Below, piece by piece: positions 38,261 to 46,795 of a DNA stretch of 64,000 bases. Both the position numbers and the translations under genes were made by a program. The first letter of the stretch is position 1. Every line of letters starts with the position of its first letter. The notes under the pieces are model-generated. The model saw nothing but the letters and a program-made list of their open reading frames with translations. It searched no databases and was not told where the DNA came from. Source of the DNA: Microbacterium esteraromaticum (GTDB lineage: Bacteria > Actinomycetota > Actinomycetes > Actinomycetales > Microbacteriaceae); assembly GCF_017303215.1 (NCBI RefSeq), contig NZ_JAEMWU010000001.1:62001-126000 (forward strand), given 5' to 3'.

Positions 38261-39256
38261 TCACTCGTAGAGGACTGCCGCGATCTTCGGGTCGTCGATG
38301 TTGTCGGCGTCGTACCAGTACGAGCCGGTGTCGTAGAACTCATCGAGCGTCTCGCCGTTGGCCGCGGCCACGGCCGACTCGACGGTGCGGGCGCCGATGC
38401 CGATCGGGTCCTGGGTGATGGCACCGGCCATCGTGCCGTCCTTGATGGCGTTGATCTGGGCCGCACCCGAGTCGAAGCCGATGATCGTCAGCTCACCCTT
38501 GGCCAGCCCGAGCTCGTTGACCGCGTTCACCACACCGATGGCCGAGCCCTCGTTGGTGCCGTAGATGCCCTTGAGGTCGGGGTGTGCGGCGATCATGCTC
38601 TTGGCGATGTCGGCCGACTTCAGGTGGTCGCCATCACCGTACTGGATGTCGACGATGGTGATGTCGGGGTAGTCGGCCTCGATCTTCTCGACGAAGCCGT
38701 CACGGCGCTCGACACCGGTCGAGTTGATCTGCGAGTGGCCGACGATGGCCACTTCGCCCTCGCCGCCGATCAGCTCGGCCATGTGCTCGGCGGCCAGCGC
38801 ACCGGCGGCCTTGCTGTCCGTGGCGGCCAGGCTGAGCCCGACGTCTCCGTTGCAGGGGGCGTCGAAGTAGACAACCGGGATGTCCTTCGACTTCGCCTGC
38901 TCGAGCGGGGCGACGCACGCTTCGGGGTCGAGTGCCGCGTAGCCGATGGCGTCGGGGTTGCTGTTGATCGCGGTGGTCAGCATGTCGAGCTGCTGGGCGA
39001 TCTCGGTCTCGGCTGCGGGGCCCTCGAACGTGACACGCACGCCGAGCTCCTCGGCCTTCTGCTCGGCACCCGTCTTGACGGCCTGCCAGAACTGGTGCTG
39101 GAAGCCCTTCGAGACGAGGGCGATGTACATCTCGCCGTCGTTGCCGGACTCGCCCGCGGGGCTCTCGCTGACCACGTCGCCGCCACCGCAGCCGGCGAGG
39201 GCGATAGCGGAGGCTGCGACGATCGCCGCGAATGCGGTCTTCTTACCAAATCGCAT
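38261..39256 (-). CDS. Ribose-type sugar-binding lipoprotein (CUT2)
   Basis: This 331-residue periplasmic-binding-protein type 1 lipoprotein has signal peptide MRFGKKTAFAAIVAASAIAL, then lipobox LAGC with C23. It has repeated two-lobe features: YIALVSKGFQHQFWQAVKTG, DAIGYAALDPEACVAPLEQA, PVVYFDAPCNGDVGLSLAAT and LTIIGFDSGAAQINAIKDGT. It delivers a monosaccharide to the permease and ATPase encoded upstream. A 138-base gap with a small hairpin separates it from the permease, which may let it be made in excess. The ligand is probably the sugar used by the FGGY-kinase and ribokinase genes sharing the same operator. Confidence 0.92.
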   Translation of the reverse strand: MRFGKKTAFAAIVAASAIALAGCGGGDVVSESPAGESGNDGEMYIALVSKGFQHQFWQAVKTGAEQKAEELGVRVTFEGPAAETEIAQQLDMLTTAINSNPDAIGYAALDPEACVAPLEQAKSKDIPVVYFDAPCNGDVGLSLAATDSKAAGALAAEHMAELIGGEGEVAIVGHSQINSTGVERRDGFVEKIEADYPDITIVDIQYGDGDHLKSADIAKSMIAAHPDLKGIYGTNEGSAIGVVNAVNELGLAKGELTIIGFDSGAAQINAIKDGTMAGAITQDPIGIGARTVESAVAAANGETLDEFYDTGSYWYDADNIDDPKIAAVLYE

Positions 39257-39279
39257 GGAAACTCCATTGTTCTCTGTGT

Positions 39280-39295
39280 GCCGACCGAGGTCGGC
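39280..39295 (-). promoter_or_regulatory. Small hairpin in the leader of the CUT2 binding-protein gene
   Basis: GCCGACC (39280-39286) and GGTCGGC (39289-39295) can pair just upstream of the binding-protein ribosome site, within the 138-base gap after the permease gene. It may protect a processed mRNA 5' end, raising binding-protein output relative to the permease. No other feature was seen in the gap. Confidence 0.4.
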
Positions 39296-39394
39296 GGTGT
39301 GGACATCTGGTGCTGTGCCGTGCGGATCGCTCCGCGGGTTCGGCCGGAGCCGATCGGGTGGTGGCAGGCACGGGTATCGCCGCCACCCGAGTCA

Positions 39395-40426
39395 TCAGGT
39401 GCGCTGTCGATTGCGCAGCGAGTCGAAGAACACCGCCAGCAGCACGACGACGCCGACGACGACGTTCTGCCATTCGGGCTGGATCGACATGATCCGCAGG
39501 CCGTTGACGAGCACGCTCATGATCAGCGCGCCGATCACGGTGCCGACGATCGATCCGCGCCCTCCCAGCAGCGAGGTGCCGCCGATGATCACGGCCGCGA
39601 TGGCCTGCAGTTCGTAGCCCATGCCGATCTGGGGCTGGGCGGAGTCCAGTCGCGACGCGATCACGACACCGGCGACGCCGACGAACGCGCCGGCGAACAT
39701 GTAGACGAAGATCGTCCAGCGGCGGGTGTTCACGCCCGAGAGCCGCGTGGCCTCTTCATTCGAGCCGATCGCGAAGGTGTAGCGGCCGAGCAGCGTCTTC
39801 GACAGCACGAGAGCCGCGACGACCGCGAGCACCAGCGTGATCAGCACGGCGTTCGGGATGCCGGGGATCAGCGTTCCCAGCGCGATGCGCTTGAACTCGG
39901 GAGCCGACGTCGAGAAGTAGATGGGTCGCACGTTCGAGATCACCAGCGCCAGGCCACCGGCGATCATCATCATCGCCAGTGTGGCGATGAACGGGGGCAG
40001 TCGCAGGATGGTGATGTTCACACCATTGACGAGCCCCATCAGCACGCCGGTGGCGATTCCGCCGACCACGCCGACCCAGATCGGCATGCCCCAGTTCGTG
40101 ATGAACACACCCGTCATCACGGCCGAGAGTGCCATGCCGGTTCCCAGAGACAGGTCGATGCCGCCGGTGATGATGACGAAGGTGGTTCCGAGTGCGAGGA
40201 TCGCGATCACCGCGGTCGACAGCAGCACCGTGGTGAGGTTGCTGACGGTGAAGAAGGCGGGGCTGGCGATGGCGAAGAAGATCACCAGCACGATCAGCGT
40301 GCCGAATGCCAGCGACTGCTGCAGCTGGCGCTTCAGCATCGCGCCGATGTCGCGCTTGTCGGTGTTCTCGTTCACGGCCTGCTGAACGACGGTCGTCGTC
40401 GATCCGGGCTGCTTCGGCGTGCTCAT
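39395..40426 (-). CDS. Ribose-type ABC importer permease (RbsC-like)
   Basis: This 343-residue CUT2 permease has eight to ten spans, such as LAFGTLIVLVIFFAIASPAF and LLSTAVIAILALGTTFVIIT. The family signature is GGIDLSLGTGMALSAVMTGV. Others are IATLAMMMIAGGLALVISN, YELQAIAAVIIGGTSLLGGR and GALIMSVLVNGLRIM. It overlaps the ATPase gene by four bases. With the fused ATPase and the binding lipoprotein it forms a complete high-affinity importer for a pentose or other monosaccharide. Confidence 0.94.
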   Translation of the reverse strand: MSTPKQPGSTTTVVQQAVNENTDKRDIGAMLKRQLQQSLAFGTLIVLVIFFAIASPAFFTVSNLTTVLLSTAVIAILALGTTFVIITGGIDLSLGTGMALSAVMTGVFITNWGMPIWVGVVGGIATGVLMGLVNGVNITILRLPPFIATLAMMMIAGGLALVISNVRPIYFSTSAPEFKRIALGTLIPGIPNAVLITLVLAVVAALVLSKTLLGRYTFAIGSNEEATRLSGVNTRRWTIFVYMFAGAFVGVAGVVIASRLDSAQPQIGMGYELQAIAAVIIGGTSLLGGRGSIVGTVIGALIMSVLVNGLRIMSIQPEWQNVVVGVVVLLAVFFDSLRNRQRT

Positions 40427-41928
40427 TGTTCTTCCTCCCCGTGGGCGGCGAGCTGCATGATCTTCTCCTGGCTGGCTTCCTCGTTGCGGAGCGTTCCGGT
40501 GATCCTGCCGTTGGCGAACACGGCGATGCGGTTCGCGACGCGCAGGATCTCGGGCAGCTCCGACGAGATGACGATGATGGACTTGCCCGATGCCGCGAGC
40601 TGCTGCATCAGACGGTAGATCTCCTCTTTGGCACCGACGTCGATCCCTCGGGTGGGTTCGTCGAAGATGAGGATGTCGCAGTCGCGCATCAGCCAGCGGG
40701 CGATGACGACCTTCTGCTGATTGCCTCCCGACAGCAGCTTGACGATCTGGTTGACCGAGGGGGTCTTCACACGCAGCTGCTGCACGTACTCCTTGGTCTG
40801 GTTCTTGGCCTTGCGGTCGCCCATCCAGCCGATCGCATTGGCGTAGGAGTCGAGCGAGGCCAGCACCGTGTTGAACGTGACGTCCTGGTCGAGCATCAGC
40901 CCGAGCAGCTTGCGGTCCTCCGAGAGGTAGCCGATGCCACGCTTGACGGCATCCTCGGGCTGGCGGATGCGGGCGACCTTGCCGGCGATGCTGACGGTGC
41001 CGGCGTCCTTGCGGTCGGCGCCGATCACGGCACGGGCCGTCTCGGTGCGACCAGCCCCCATGAGTCCCGCGAAGCCGAGGATCTCGCCCCGATGCAGTTG
41101 GAACGACACGTCCTTCAGCAGTGCCTTGGTCGACAGCCCCTGCACGTCGAGCACCACCGGGTCATCGAGGTGCTCACGCGCCGCGGGACGCGTGCCCTCG
41201 TCGATGGTCCGACCGACCATCATCTCGATGATCCGGGGAATGCTGATCTCGGACTTCTCGAGCGAGCCGATGTACGCGCCGTCGCGCAGCACGCTGACCC
41301 GATCGGCCAGACGACGCAGCTCGTCCATGCGGTGCGAGATGTAGACGATGCCCGTGCCGCGCTGCTTGAGCTGCTCGATCAGCACGAACAGGGTCTCGAC
41401 CTCGGTATCGGTCAGCGCCGACGTGGGCTCGTCCATGATCAGCACCTTGGCGTTGAACGACAGCGCCTTGGCGATCTCGACCATCTGCTGCTCGGCGACG
41501 GTCAGCTCGCCCACCTTCTGTCGTGCGTCCAGGCGGATGCCCAGACGTGCCAGCAGCTCGTCGGTCTGCTTGTTCAGCGCACGTTCCGAAAGAAACGGAC
41601 CGGTCTTGGGCTCGCGGCCGATGTAGATGTTCTGGGCGACCGTGAGGTCGGGCATCATGTTCAGTTCCTGGTGGATGATCGTGATCCCCAGTTGCTGTGC
41701 TTGCAGCGGGCTGGTCAGCTCGACCGGCTGCCCTTCGAAGTGGATGGTGCCCTCATCTCGGGTGTAGATGCCCGAGAGGATCTTCATCAGGGTCGACTTG
41801 CCGGCGCCGTTCTCTCCGACGAGAACGAGCACCTCGCCCGACCGCACCTCGAGGTTCACATCCTGAAGCGCCTGCACACCGGGGAACCCTTTGCTGATCC
41901 CGGCCATGCGGAGGATGGGTTCGGTCAT
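40423..41928 (-). CDS. Ribose-type ABC importer ATPase (RbsA-like, two domains)
   Basis: This 501-residue protein contains two ABC cassettes. The first has Walker A VGENGAGKSTLMKILSGI, signature LTVAEQQMVEIAKAL and Walker B VLIMDEPTSALTDTE. The second, degenerate as in all CUT2 ATPases, has GLMGAGRTETARAVIGADRK, signature LLSGGNQQKVVIARWLM and DILIFDEPTRGIDVGAKEEI. It powers the permease encoded downstream. First gene of the ATPase-permease-SBP operon, with ribosome site GAGGGAG. The operator palindrome at 42059 lies in its promoter region. Confidence 0.95.
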   Translation of the reverse strand: MTEPILRMAGISKGFPGVQALQDVNLEVRSGEVLVLVGENGAGKSTLMKILSGIYTRDEGTIHFEGQPVELTSPLQAQQLGITIIHQELNMMPDLTVAQNIYIGREPKTGPFLSERALNKQTDELLARLGIRLDARQKVGELTVAEQQMVEIAKALSFNAKVLIMDEPTSALTDTEVETLFVLIEQLKQRGTGIVYISHRMDELRRLADRVSVLRDGAYIGSLEKSEISIPRIIEMMVGRTIDEGTRPAAREHLDDPVVLDVQGLSTKALLKDVSFQLHRGEILGFAGLMGAGRTETARAVIGADRKDAGTVSIAGKVARIRQPEDAVKRGIGYLSEDRKLLGLMLDQDVTFNTVLASLDSYANAIGWMGDRKAKNQTKEYVQQLRVKTPSVNQIVKLLSGGNQQKVVIARWLMRDCDILIFDEPTRGIDVGAKEEIYRLMQQLAASGKSIIVISSELPEILRVANRIAVFANGRITGTLRNEEASQEKIMQLAAHGEEEQ

Positions 41929-42058
41929 GTTGCCCTACTCCCTCGGAGGTTACGGACCCCTCTTGGAATCCATTTCAAACATCGGGTCAATTGTGCGCTT
42001 CTCGCGGTTCCGATGCAAGTTGTATCTAAATGTATCTAAGAATGCGCGGTTGCGCCAG

Positions 42059-42074
42059 ACCTGTAATAACAAGT
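42059..42074. promoter_or_regulatory. Operator palindrome, copy 2 (CUT2 importer)
   Basis: ACCTGTAATAACAAGT matches 33722 and 51254, and a second partial half site ATTACAGG follows at 42076-42083. It lies 130 bases upstream of the ATPase start in a 159-base A/T-richer gap, which also holds two TGTATCTAA repeats near 42020-42040. It implies shared control of import with the kinase operons. Confidence 0.7.
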
Positions 42075-42087
42075 CGATTACAGGGCG

Positions 42088-42960
42088 TCAGTGCAACGCG
42101 ATCGACTCCACGGCGACGAGCTTGTCGCGGATGAACCGGTTGGCGTGCGCCCCCAGCTCGTCACTATCGGTCCAGAGGTTCCGCCAGATTCCGAGCATCC
42201 GGCTGAGGTCGTCGGCGACCACCGCCGACGAGAACGACTCGAACACGATCGGGCCGTCGTAGCCGATACGGCCGAGTGCTTTGAAGAACGCATCGAAGTC
42301 GACCGTGCCGGTACCCAGGTACCCGCGGTGGCTCTCACCGATGTGGACGTAGCGCAACAGCTCGGCGGCATCCAGCACAGGAGCGGTCATATCCGACTCC
42401 TCGATGTTCATGTGGTACGTGTCGAGGTGAATCCCGAGCCCCGGCCGGTCGACCTGCCCCACGTACTCGACCGCCTGTCTCGCGGTGTTGAGCACATTGG
42501 TCTCGTAGCGGTTGACCACCTCGAGCGACACCTGCACGCCCCGCGACGCCGCATGATCGACGACGCGTGCGATCGACCGCTGACTGCGTGCGACGCCGAC
42601 CTCCGAAACAGGAAGCATGTACTTCTTCATCGCCGAGTAGATCACTCCGCAGAAGTGCGTCCCGCCCAGATCGGCCAGCACATCGACCGCCCGCATCAGC
42701 AGTGCTTCACCCGCCGCGACCACCGCGGGGTCGTCGCTGGTGACATCGGTCGCATCCGACAACCCCAGTGAGGCGCTCACAGCCAGGCCGTGCTCGTCGA
42801 GCACGCGCCGCGCGGCACCGACGTCGAAGGCGAACGGGTCCATCAGGGGGAACTCGATCAGGTCGAAACCCGCCTCGGCGGTCTTGCGCACCGCCCGTTC
42901 GATCCCGGCGGCGTCGAACGTGCCCGTCCACACCAGTCCATGGCATCCGATGTTCATCAC
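42088..42960 (-). CDS. Sugar 3-epimerase / isomerase TIM-barrel protein (D-tagatose 3-epimerase type)
   Basis: This 290-residue xylose-isomerase-like barrel matches the ketose 3-epimerase family. Metal ligands are E147 (VQVSLEVVNRYETN), D180 (GIHLDTYHMNIEES), H206 (VHIGESHRG) and E241 (IVFESFSS); R212 matches the substrate-binding arginine. The order and spacing equal those of D-psicose/D-tagatose 3-epimerases. Last gene of the minus-strand fucose operon (fucD-AKR-fucU-this gene). It has no step in the plain fucose pathway, so it may bring a related ketose in or act on the FGGY-kinase substrate. Start at 42960 or the second ATG three bases in. Confidence 0.88.
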   Translation of the reverse strand: MMNIGCHGLVWTGTFDAAGIERAVRKTAEAGFDLIEFPLMDPFAFDVGAARRVLDEHGLAVSASLGLSDATDVTSDDPAVVAAGEALLMRAVDVLADLGGTHFCGVIYSAMKKYMLPVSEVGVARSQRSIARVVDHAASRGVQVSLEVVNRYETNVLNTARQAVEYVGQVDRPGLGIHLDTYHMNIEESDMTAPVLDAAELLRYVHIGESHRGYLGTGTVDFDAFFKALGRIGYDGPIVFESFSSAVVADDLSRMLGIWRNLWTDSDELGAHANRFIRDKLVAVESIALH

Positions 42961-43022
42961 AGCTCCTTTGCTGGTTTCTCTTCACTTCTGTCTGCGTCTA
43001 CGGCCGCAGCGGCCGGGAACCG

Positions 43023-43442
43023 TCAGTCTGACGGATGCCCGACGACGCCCTTGCGCAGCAGGGCGTTGCCGTACTTGCGGGTCTCGCCGGTGCGCACCAT
43101 CAGATAGGCCCCCTTGGCCACGTCGTAGTACGCGAAACGCTCCACGAAGCGCGTGGTCTGCACCGTCGTGCCCGCGGCCATCATCAGTTCGCGCTGCACA
43201 TCGAGCACCGTCGCGTCGGCCGACTCCATCAGGTCCATACCCGGGGCGTCATCCAGCGGCAGCACCGAACGGATCGCGGCGACCACCTCGGGCGTCGTCG
43301 TGCCCGGCAGGTCGATCACGCGCGCGCCGAGCGCCCACGCGGGGAAGTGGGCGTCGGCGACGACGACCGCATCGGAGTGCCCCATGCGATCGAGGTGCAG
43401 CAGCAGTTCACCCGTCAGCAGCGGGTTGATTCCTTCGAGCAT
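43023..43442 (-). CDS. fucU: L-fucose mutarotase
   Basis: This 139-residue RbsD/FucU family protein has features of FucU rather than RbsD: the start MLEGINPLLTGELLLHLDRM, the GHSDAVVVADAHFPAWALGA segment with the catalytic histidine, and the C-terminal RFVERFAYYDVAKGAYLMVR then TGETRKYGNALLRKGVV. It interconverts alpha and beta anomers of L-fucose, speeding delivery of the form oxidised by fucose dehydrogenase. It lies between the aldo-keto reductase and the epimerase in the fucose operon. Confidence 0.92.
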   Translation of the reverse strand: MLEGINPLLTGELLLHLDRMGHSDAVVVADAHFPAWALGARVIDLPGTTTPEVVAAIRSVLPLDDAPGMDLMESADATVLDVQRELMMAAGTTVQTTRFVERFAYYDVAKGAYLMVRTGETRKYGNALLRKGVVGHPSD

Positions 43443-43468
43443 CGTCGTGTCCTTCTGTCAAGCTCCGG

Positions 43469-44476
43469 TCAGGCGGGAATGAGCCCCTCGGCGGCGAGGT
43501 TCTGCCACAGCTCCGCCGGAATCGGCAGCGCCGCGTACTCGGCGTTCTGCGCAAGCTGGGCGGGCCGGCTGCCACCGACGACGACCGAACGCACGGCGTC
43601 GGCCTGCAGCGGGAACTGGATCGCCGCGGCGGGAAGCGGCACGCCGTGGTCCTTGCAGATATCGGCGATGCGCACCAGACGGTCCCACAGCTGCTCGGGC
43701 AGCTGGCCGTACTCGTAGCGCCCGTCACGGGTCGGCTCGCTCTTCGCGAGCAGCCCCGAATTGAACACCGACGCAGCGACGATGCCCGTGCCGCGCTCAT
43801 CACACGCCGGCAGCACCTCGGCCGCAGCCGGCTGCTCCAGCAGGGTGTAGCGGCCGGCGACCATGATGATGTCGAGGTCGGCTTCGCGCACGGCCCGAGT
43901 CAGGGCATCCGACACCATCGATCCGATGCCGATCGCCGTCACCGCGCCCTCGCCACGCACCTTCTCAAGCGCCGGGAACGCCTCGGCCAGCGCGAGATCG
44001 AGATCATGCCGCTCGGGGTCATGCAGGTAGAGCAGATCGATGCGGTCCAGCCCCAGGCGCTCCTGCGACTCGGCAATGCTGGCGCGGATGCCCGCCTCGG
44101 TGAAGTCCCACTCGCGACGCAGGTCGTCAGGCACATGGAAGTCGTTGTCGGTGTCGAGTCCGCCGGACTGGTGCTCGGGGTTCGGGCGCAGCAGACGCCC
44201 GGCCTTGGTCGAGACGACGAACTCGTCGCGCGGCTTCGTCTGCAAGAAGGCGCCCAGGCGCTTCTCGGAGAGCCCCAGCCCGTAGTGCGGCGCAGTGTCG
44301 AAGTAGCGGATGCCCGCATCCCAGGCCGCCTCAAGCACCGCCCAGGCCTCATCATCGGTGAGCGACCGGAACAGGTTGCCGACGTTGGCGGCACCGTATC
44401 CGAGGGTCGGCAGGGCCAGGTCGGTCGATTCCGCATCAGTCAACAACGTGCTGTCCCGTCCAGGTGTACTTTGCAA
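43469..44476 (-). CDS. Aldo-keto reductase, probable L-fucose dehydrogenase
   Basis: This (up to) 335-residue AKR has the catalytic tetrad: D and Y in [21 protein letters not shown] in [14 protein letters not shown] in [15 protein letters not shown]. It belongs to the D-threo-aldose 1-dehydrogenase/L-fucose dehydrogenase group, oxidising L-fucose to L-fucono-lactone with NAD(P). Position between fucU and fucD supports this. The start is doubtful: TTG at 44476 would overlap fucD by 41 bases; TTG codons at 44446 and 44443, just past the domain edge, are alternatives. Confidence 0.88.
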   Translation of the reverse strand: MQSTPGRDSTLLTDAESTDLALPTLGYGAANVGNLFRSLTDDEAWAVLEAAWDAGIRYFDTAPHYGLGLSEKRLGAFLQTKPRDEFVVSTKAGRLLRPNPEHQSGGLDTDNDFHVPDDLRREWDFTEAGIRASIAESQERLGLDRIDLLYLHDPERHDLDLALAEAFPALEKVRGEGAVTAIGIGSMVSDALTRAVREADLDIIMVAGRYTLLEQPAAAEVLPACDERGTGIVAASVFNSGLLAKSEPTRDGRYEYGQLPEQLWDRLVRIADICKDHGVPLPAAAIQFPLQADAVRSVVVGGSRPAQLAQNAEYAALPIPAELWQNLAAEGLIPA

Positions 44477-45731
44477 TGCTCTCGGCCTTCATCTCCATGC
44501 TCGTGCCGGGCCCCGTCGGCGCCATGTACGACCCGCCCTGGATGTCGGTGGGGATCACGAAGTGCTCGTGCAGGTGATCGACGTACTCGATCAGGCGCCC
44601 CTCACGCGTGCCGCTGACGGCCACGAAGTCGAACATCGACAGGTGCTGCACGGCCTCACACAGGCCCACGCCACCCGCGTGCGGGCACACCGGCTTGCCG
44701 AACTTGGCGGCGAGCAGCAGGTTGGCGATGTTCTCATTCACTCCGGCGACGCGCACCGAGTCGATCTGCATGACCTCGATGGCCTCGGCCTGCAGCAGCT
44801 GCTTGAAGATCATCCGGTTCTGAGCGTGCTCGCCGGTGGCGACGCGGATCGGGGCGACTCCACGGGCGATCTCGGCGTGACCGAGGATGTCGTCGGGGCT
44901 GGTGGGCTCCTCGATCCAGGCGGGGTCGAACTCGGCGAGTGCGTTCACCCACGCGATCGCCTCCGAGACCTCCCAGCGCTGGTTGGCATCGATCGCGATC
45001 GGGAAGTCCGGTCCGCACACCTCGCGCGCCTTGCGGAAGCGGCGGATGTCGTCTTCGAGGTCGGCGCCGACCTTGAGCTTGATCTGGGTGAAGCCGTCAG
45101 CCATCGCCTCGCGGGCCAGGCGTTCGAGCTTCTCGTCCGAGTAGCCCAGCCATCCGGGGCTGGTGGTGTAGCCGGGGTATCCGGTGGCCAGCAGCTCGGC
45201 CTCGCGCGCTGCGCGACCGGGCACCGCGGCGCGCAGGATCTCGAGCGCCTCGTCACGGGTCAGCGCGTTGGTCAGGTACCGGAAGTCGACCAGGTCGACG
45301 ATCTGCTCGGGCGTCATACGCGAGAGCAGCTGCCACAGTGGCAGACCGGCGCGCTTGGCCTTGATGTCCCAGAGTGCGTTGATCACCGCGCCGATCGCCA
45401 TGTGCATGACGCCCTTCTCGGGGCCGAGCCAGCGCAACTGCGAGTCGCCGATGATCTCGCGGAACGTACCGCCCATGTCGTCGAGCAGCGGTTCGATCTC
45501 GCGCCCGACGAGGTGGCCCGCGAGGGCGTCGATCGCGGCGACCTGCACGTCGTTGCCACGGCCGATCGTGAAGACGAAGGAGTGCCCCTCGATGCCGTCG
45601 GCCGCATCGGTGCGCACCACCACGTAGGCCGCCGAGTAGTCGGGGTCGGGGTTCATCGCATCCGAGCCGTCCAGACTCAACGACGTGGGGAAGCGGATGT
45701 CGCTGGTGTCCAGCGCGACGATACGGCTCAC
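44436..45731 (-). CDS. fucD: L-fuconate dehydratase
   Basis: This 431-residue enolase-superfamily enzyme removes water from L-fuconate to give 2-keto-3-deoxy-L-fuconate. The N-terminal [20 protein letters not shown] is the hallmark of FucD/ENOSF1. Catalytic and metal residues are K218 and K220 (FTQIKLKVG), D248 (IAIDANQRW), E274 ([10 protein letters not shown]), E301 (ATGEHAQNR) and H351 ([10 protein letters not shown]). Spacing agrees with the characterised Xanthomonas enzyme. First gene of the minus-strand fucose operon, divergent from the hydrolase/SDR genes. Confidence 0.95.
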   Translation of the reverse strand: MSRIVALDTSDIRFPTSLSLDGSDAMNPDPDYSAAYVVVRTDAADGIEGHSFVFTIGRGNDVQVAAIDALAGHLVGREIEPLLDDMGGTFREIIGDSQLRWLGPEKGVMHMAIGAVINALWDIKAKRAGLPLWQLLSRMTPEQIVDLVDFRYLTNALTRDEALEILRAAVPGRAAREAELLATGYPGYTTSPGWLGYSDEKLERLAREAMADGFTQIKLKVGADLEDDIRRFRKAREVCGPDFPIAIDANQRWEVSEAIAWVNALAEFDPAWIEEPTSPDDILGHAEIARGVAPIRVATGEHAQNRMIFKQLLQAEAIEVMQIDSVRVAGVNENIANLLLAAKFGKPVCPHAGGVGLCEAVQHLSMFDFVAVSGTREGRLIEYVDHLHEHFVIPTDIQGGSYMAPTGPGTSMEMKAESIAKYTWTGQHVVD

Positions 45732-45771
45732 AATGCTCCTTCAACGCGTCGGAGTGCCCGACGCAGATCAC

Positions 45772-45806
45772 TTGGAAGTGTAAACATCCGATGTCTATAC
45801 TGTCAA
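45772..45806. promoter_or_regulatory. Overlapping divergent promoters with central operator
   Basis: On the plus strand TTGGAA (45772-45777) and TATACT (45796-45801) are 18 bases apart. On the minus strand TTGACA (45806-45801) and TACACT (45782-45777) are also 18 apart. Both promoters share the same 35 bases, and the 11-bp palindrome ACATCCGATGT (45784-45794) lies in both spacers. A repressor there would shut both fucose operons at once. Confidence 0.7.
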
Positions 45807-45854
45807 CGGCGGCGGCCCCCATGGCACCCGCCCCCGAAGACGAGAAGGAGAACC

Positions 45855-46748
45855 ATGAAGTTCGCGCGACTTGGCGAGGCCGGAAGAGAGATCCCGGTCG
45901 TCATCGACGCAGACCGCACCTTCGATCTGCGCCCCGTGACATCCGATGTAGACGGCGCGTTCCTGGCCGACGAACCCGTCGCCCGCACCCGCGCCGCGCT
46001 CGACGCCGGTGAGCTGACCGAGCTGACCGACGCCGACCAGCTGCGCATCGGCGCGCCGATCGCCCGCCCCAGCGCGGTCATCTGCATCGGCCAGAACTAC
46101 GCCGCCCACGCCCGTGAGTCGGGCTCCGAGCCGCCCACGGTGCCGATCATGTTCCTGAAGACGCCCAACACGGTCGTCGGGCCGAACGACACCGTGACGA
46201 TCCCCCGCGGCAGCGAGAAGACCGACTGGGAGGTCGAGCTCGGCATCGTCATCGGCGCGCGGGCGGCCTACCTCGACTCGGTCGACGAGGCCGCGGCGCA
46301 CATCGCCGGCTACGTCGTCGCCAACGACGTCTCCGAGCGGACCTTCCAGATGGAGATCTCGGGCGGGCAGTGGTCCAAGGGCAAGATCGCCTTCGGCTTC
46401 AACCCCACCGGCCCGTGGCTGGTGACCCCCGACGAGGTCGACGTCGACAACCTCACTCTGAAGAGCTTCGTCAACGGCGAGGCCCGACAGGACTCGAACA
46501 CCAACGACATGATCTTCGACGTGCGCACCATCGTGCACCACCTGTCGCAGTACGTCACCCTCGAGCCCGGCGACCTCATCCTCACCGGCACCCCGCAGGG
46601 CGTCGCCTTCGGCGGCAAGTTCCCGTACCTGAAGGCCGGCGACGTCGTCGACATCGAGATCGAGGGCCTAGGCGCGCAGCGCCAGCAGTTCGTCGCCTGG
46701 GAGCGTGCGAAGTGCGGTGCGCTGAGCGAGCGGAGCGAGACGAAGTGA
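45855..46748 (+). CDS. Fumarylacetoacetate-hydrolase family protein, probable 2,4-diketo-3-deoxy-L-fuconate hydrolase
   Basis: This 297-residue FAH-fold hydrolase has the lid/active-site start AVICIGQNYAAHARESGSEP, metal ligands in EKTDWEVELGIVIGARA and VVANDVSERTFQMEISGGQW, and the conserved LEPGDLILTGTPQGVAFGGK. It would split 2,4-diketo-3-deoxy-L-fuconate into pyruvate and L-lactate. Start is the ATG at 45855 behind AAGGAG. It overlaps the SDR gene by four bases. The C-terminal tail GALSERSETK is encoded by a dispersed repeat unit, so it is probably dispensable. Confidence 0.9.
   Translation: MKFARLGEAGREIPVVIDADRTFDLRPVTSDVDGAFLADEPVARTRAALDAGELTELTDADQLRIGAPIARPSAVICIGQNYAAHARESGSEPPTVPIMFLKTPNTVVGPNDTVTIPRGSEKTDWEVELGIVIGARAAYLDSVDEAAAHIAGYVVANDVSERTFQMEISGGQWSKGKIAFGFNPTGPWLVTPDEVDVDNLTLKSFVNGEARQDSNTNDMIFDVRTIVHHLSQYVTLEPGDLILTGTPQGVAFGGKFPYLKAGDVVDIEIEGLGAQRQQFVAWERAKCGALSERSETK
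45939..45949. promoter_or_regulatory. Intragenic second copy of the fucose operator
   Basis: ACATCCGATGT recurs exactly, 155 bp from the promoter copy, inside the hydrolase gene in the codons aca tcc gat gta. These are the only ACA and the only GTA codons in this 298-codon gene, so the DNA word seems to be kept in spite of codon preference. A repression loop is possible. Confidence 0.5.
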
Positions 46749-46795
46749 GCGGCATCGACCCGGTCGTTGAGCGAGCCGAAGGCGAGACGAAACGC
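46721..46795. repeat. Two dispersed GAGCGAGC...GAGACGAA repeat units spanning a gene junction
   Basis: Units at 46721-46745 (GAGCGAGCGGAGCGAGACGA core) and 46761-46795 (GAGCGAGCCGAAGGCGAGACG core) resemble a palindromic repeat found scattered between genes in Microbacteriaceae. Here they encode the C-terminus of the hydrolase (LSERSETK) and the N-terminus of the SDR (VVERAEGETKRA). Confidence 0.6.

Noticed and set aside
38582..42039. Two long plus-strand frames (678 and 577 codons) over the CUT2 importer genes
   Set aside because: Antisense to the binding-protein, permease and ATPase genes; no start signals or recognisable domains.
44310..45854. A long plus-strand extension of the FAH-hydrolase frame to 812 codons
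   Set aside because: Upstream part is antisense to fucD; the real start at 45855 has a ribosome site and the family N-terminus.
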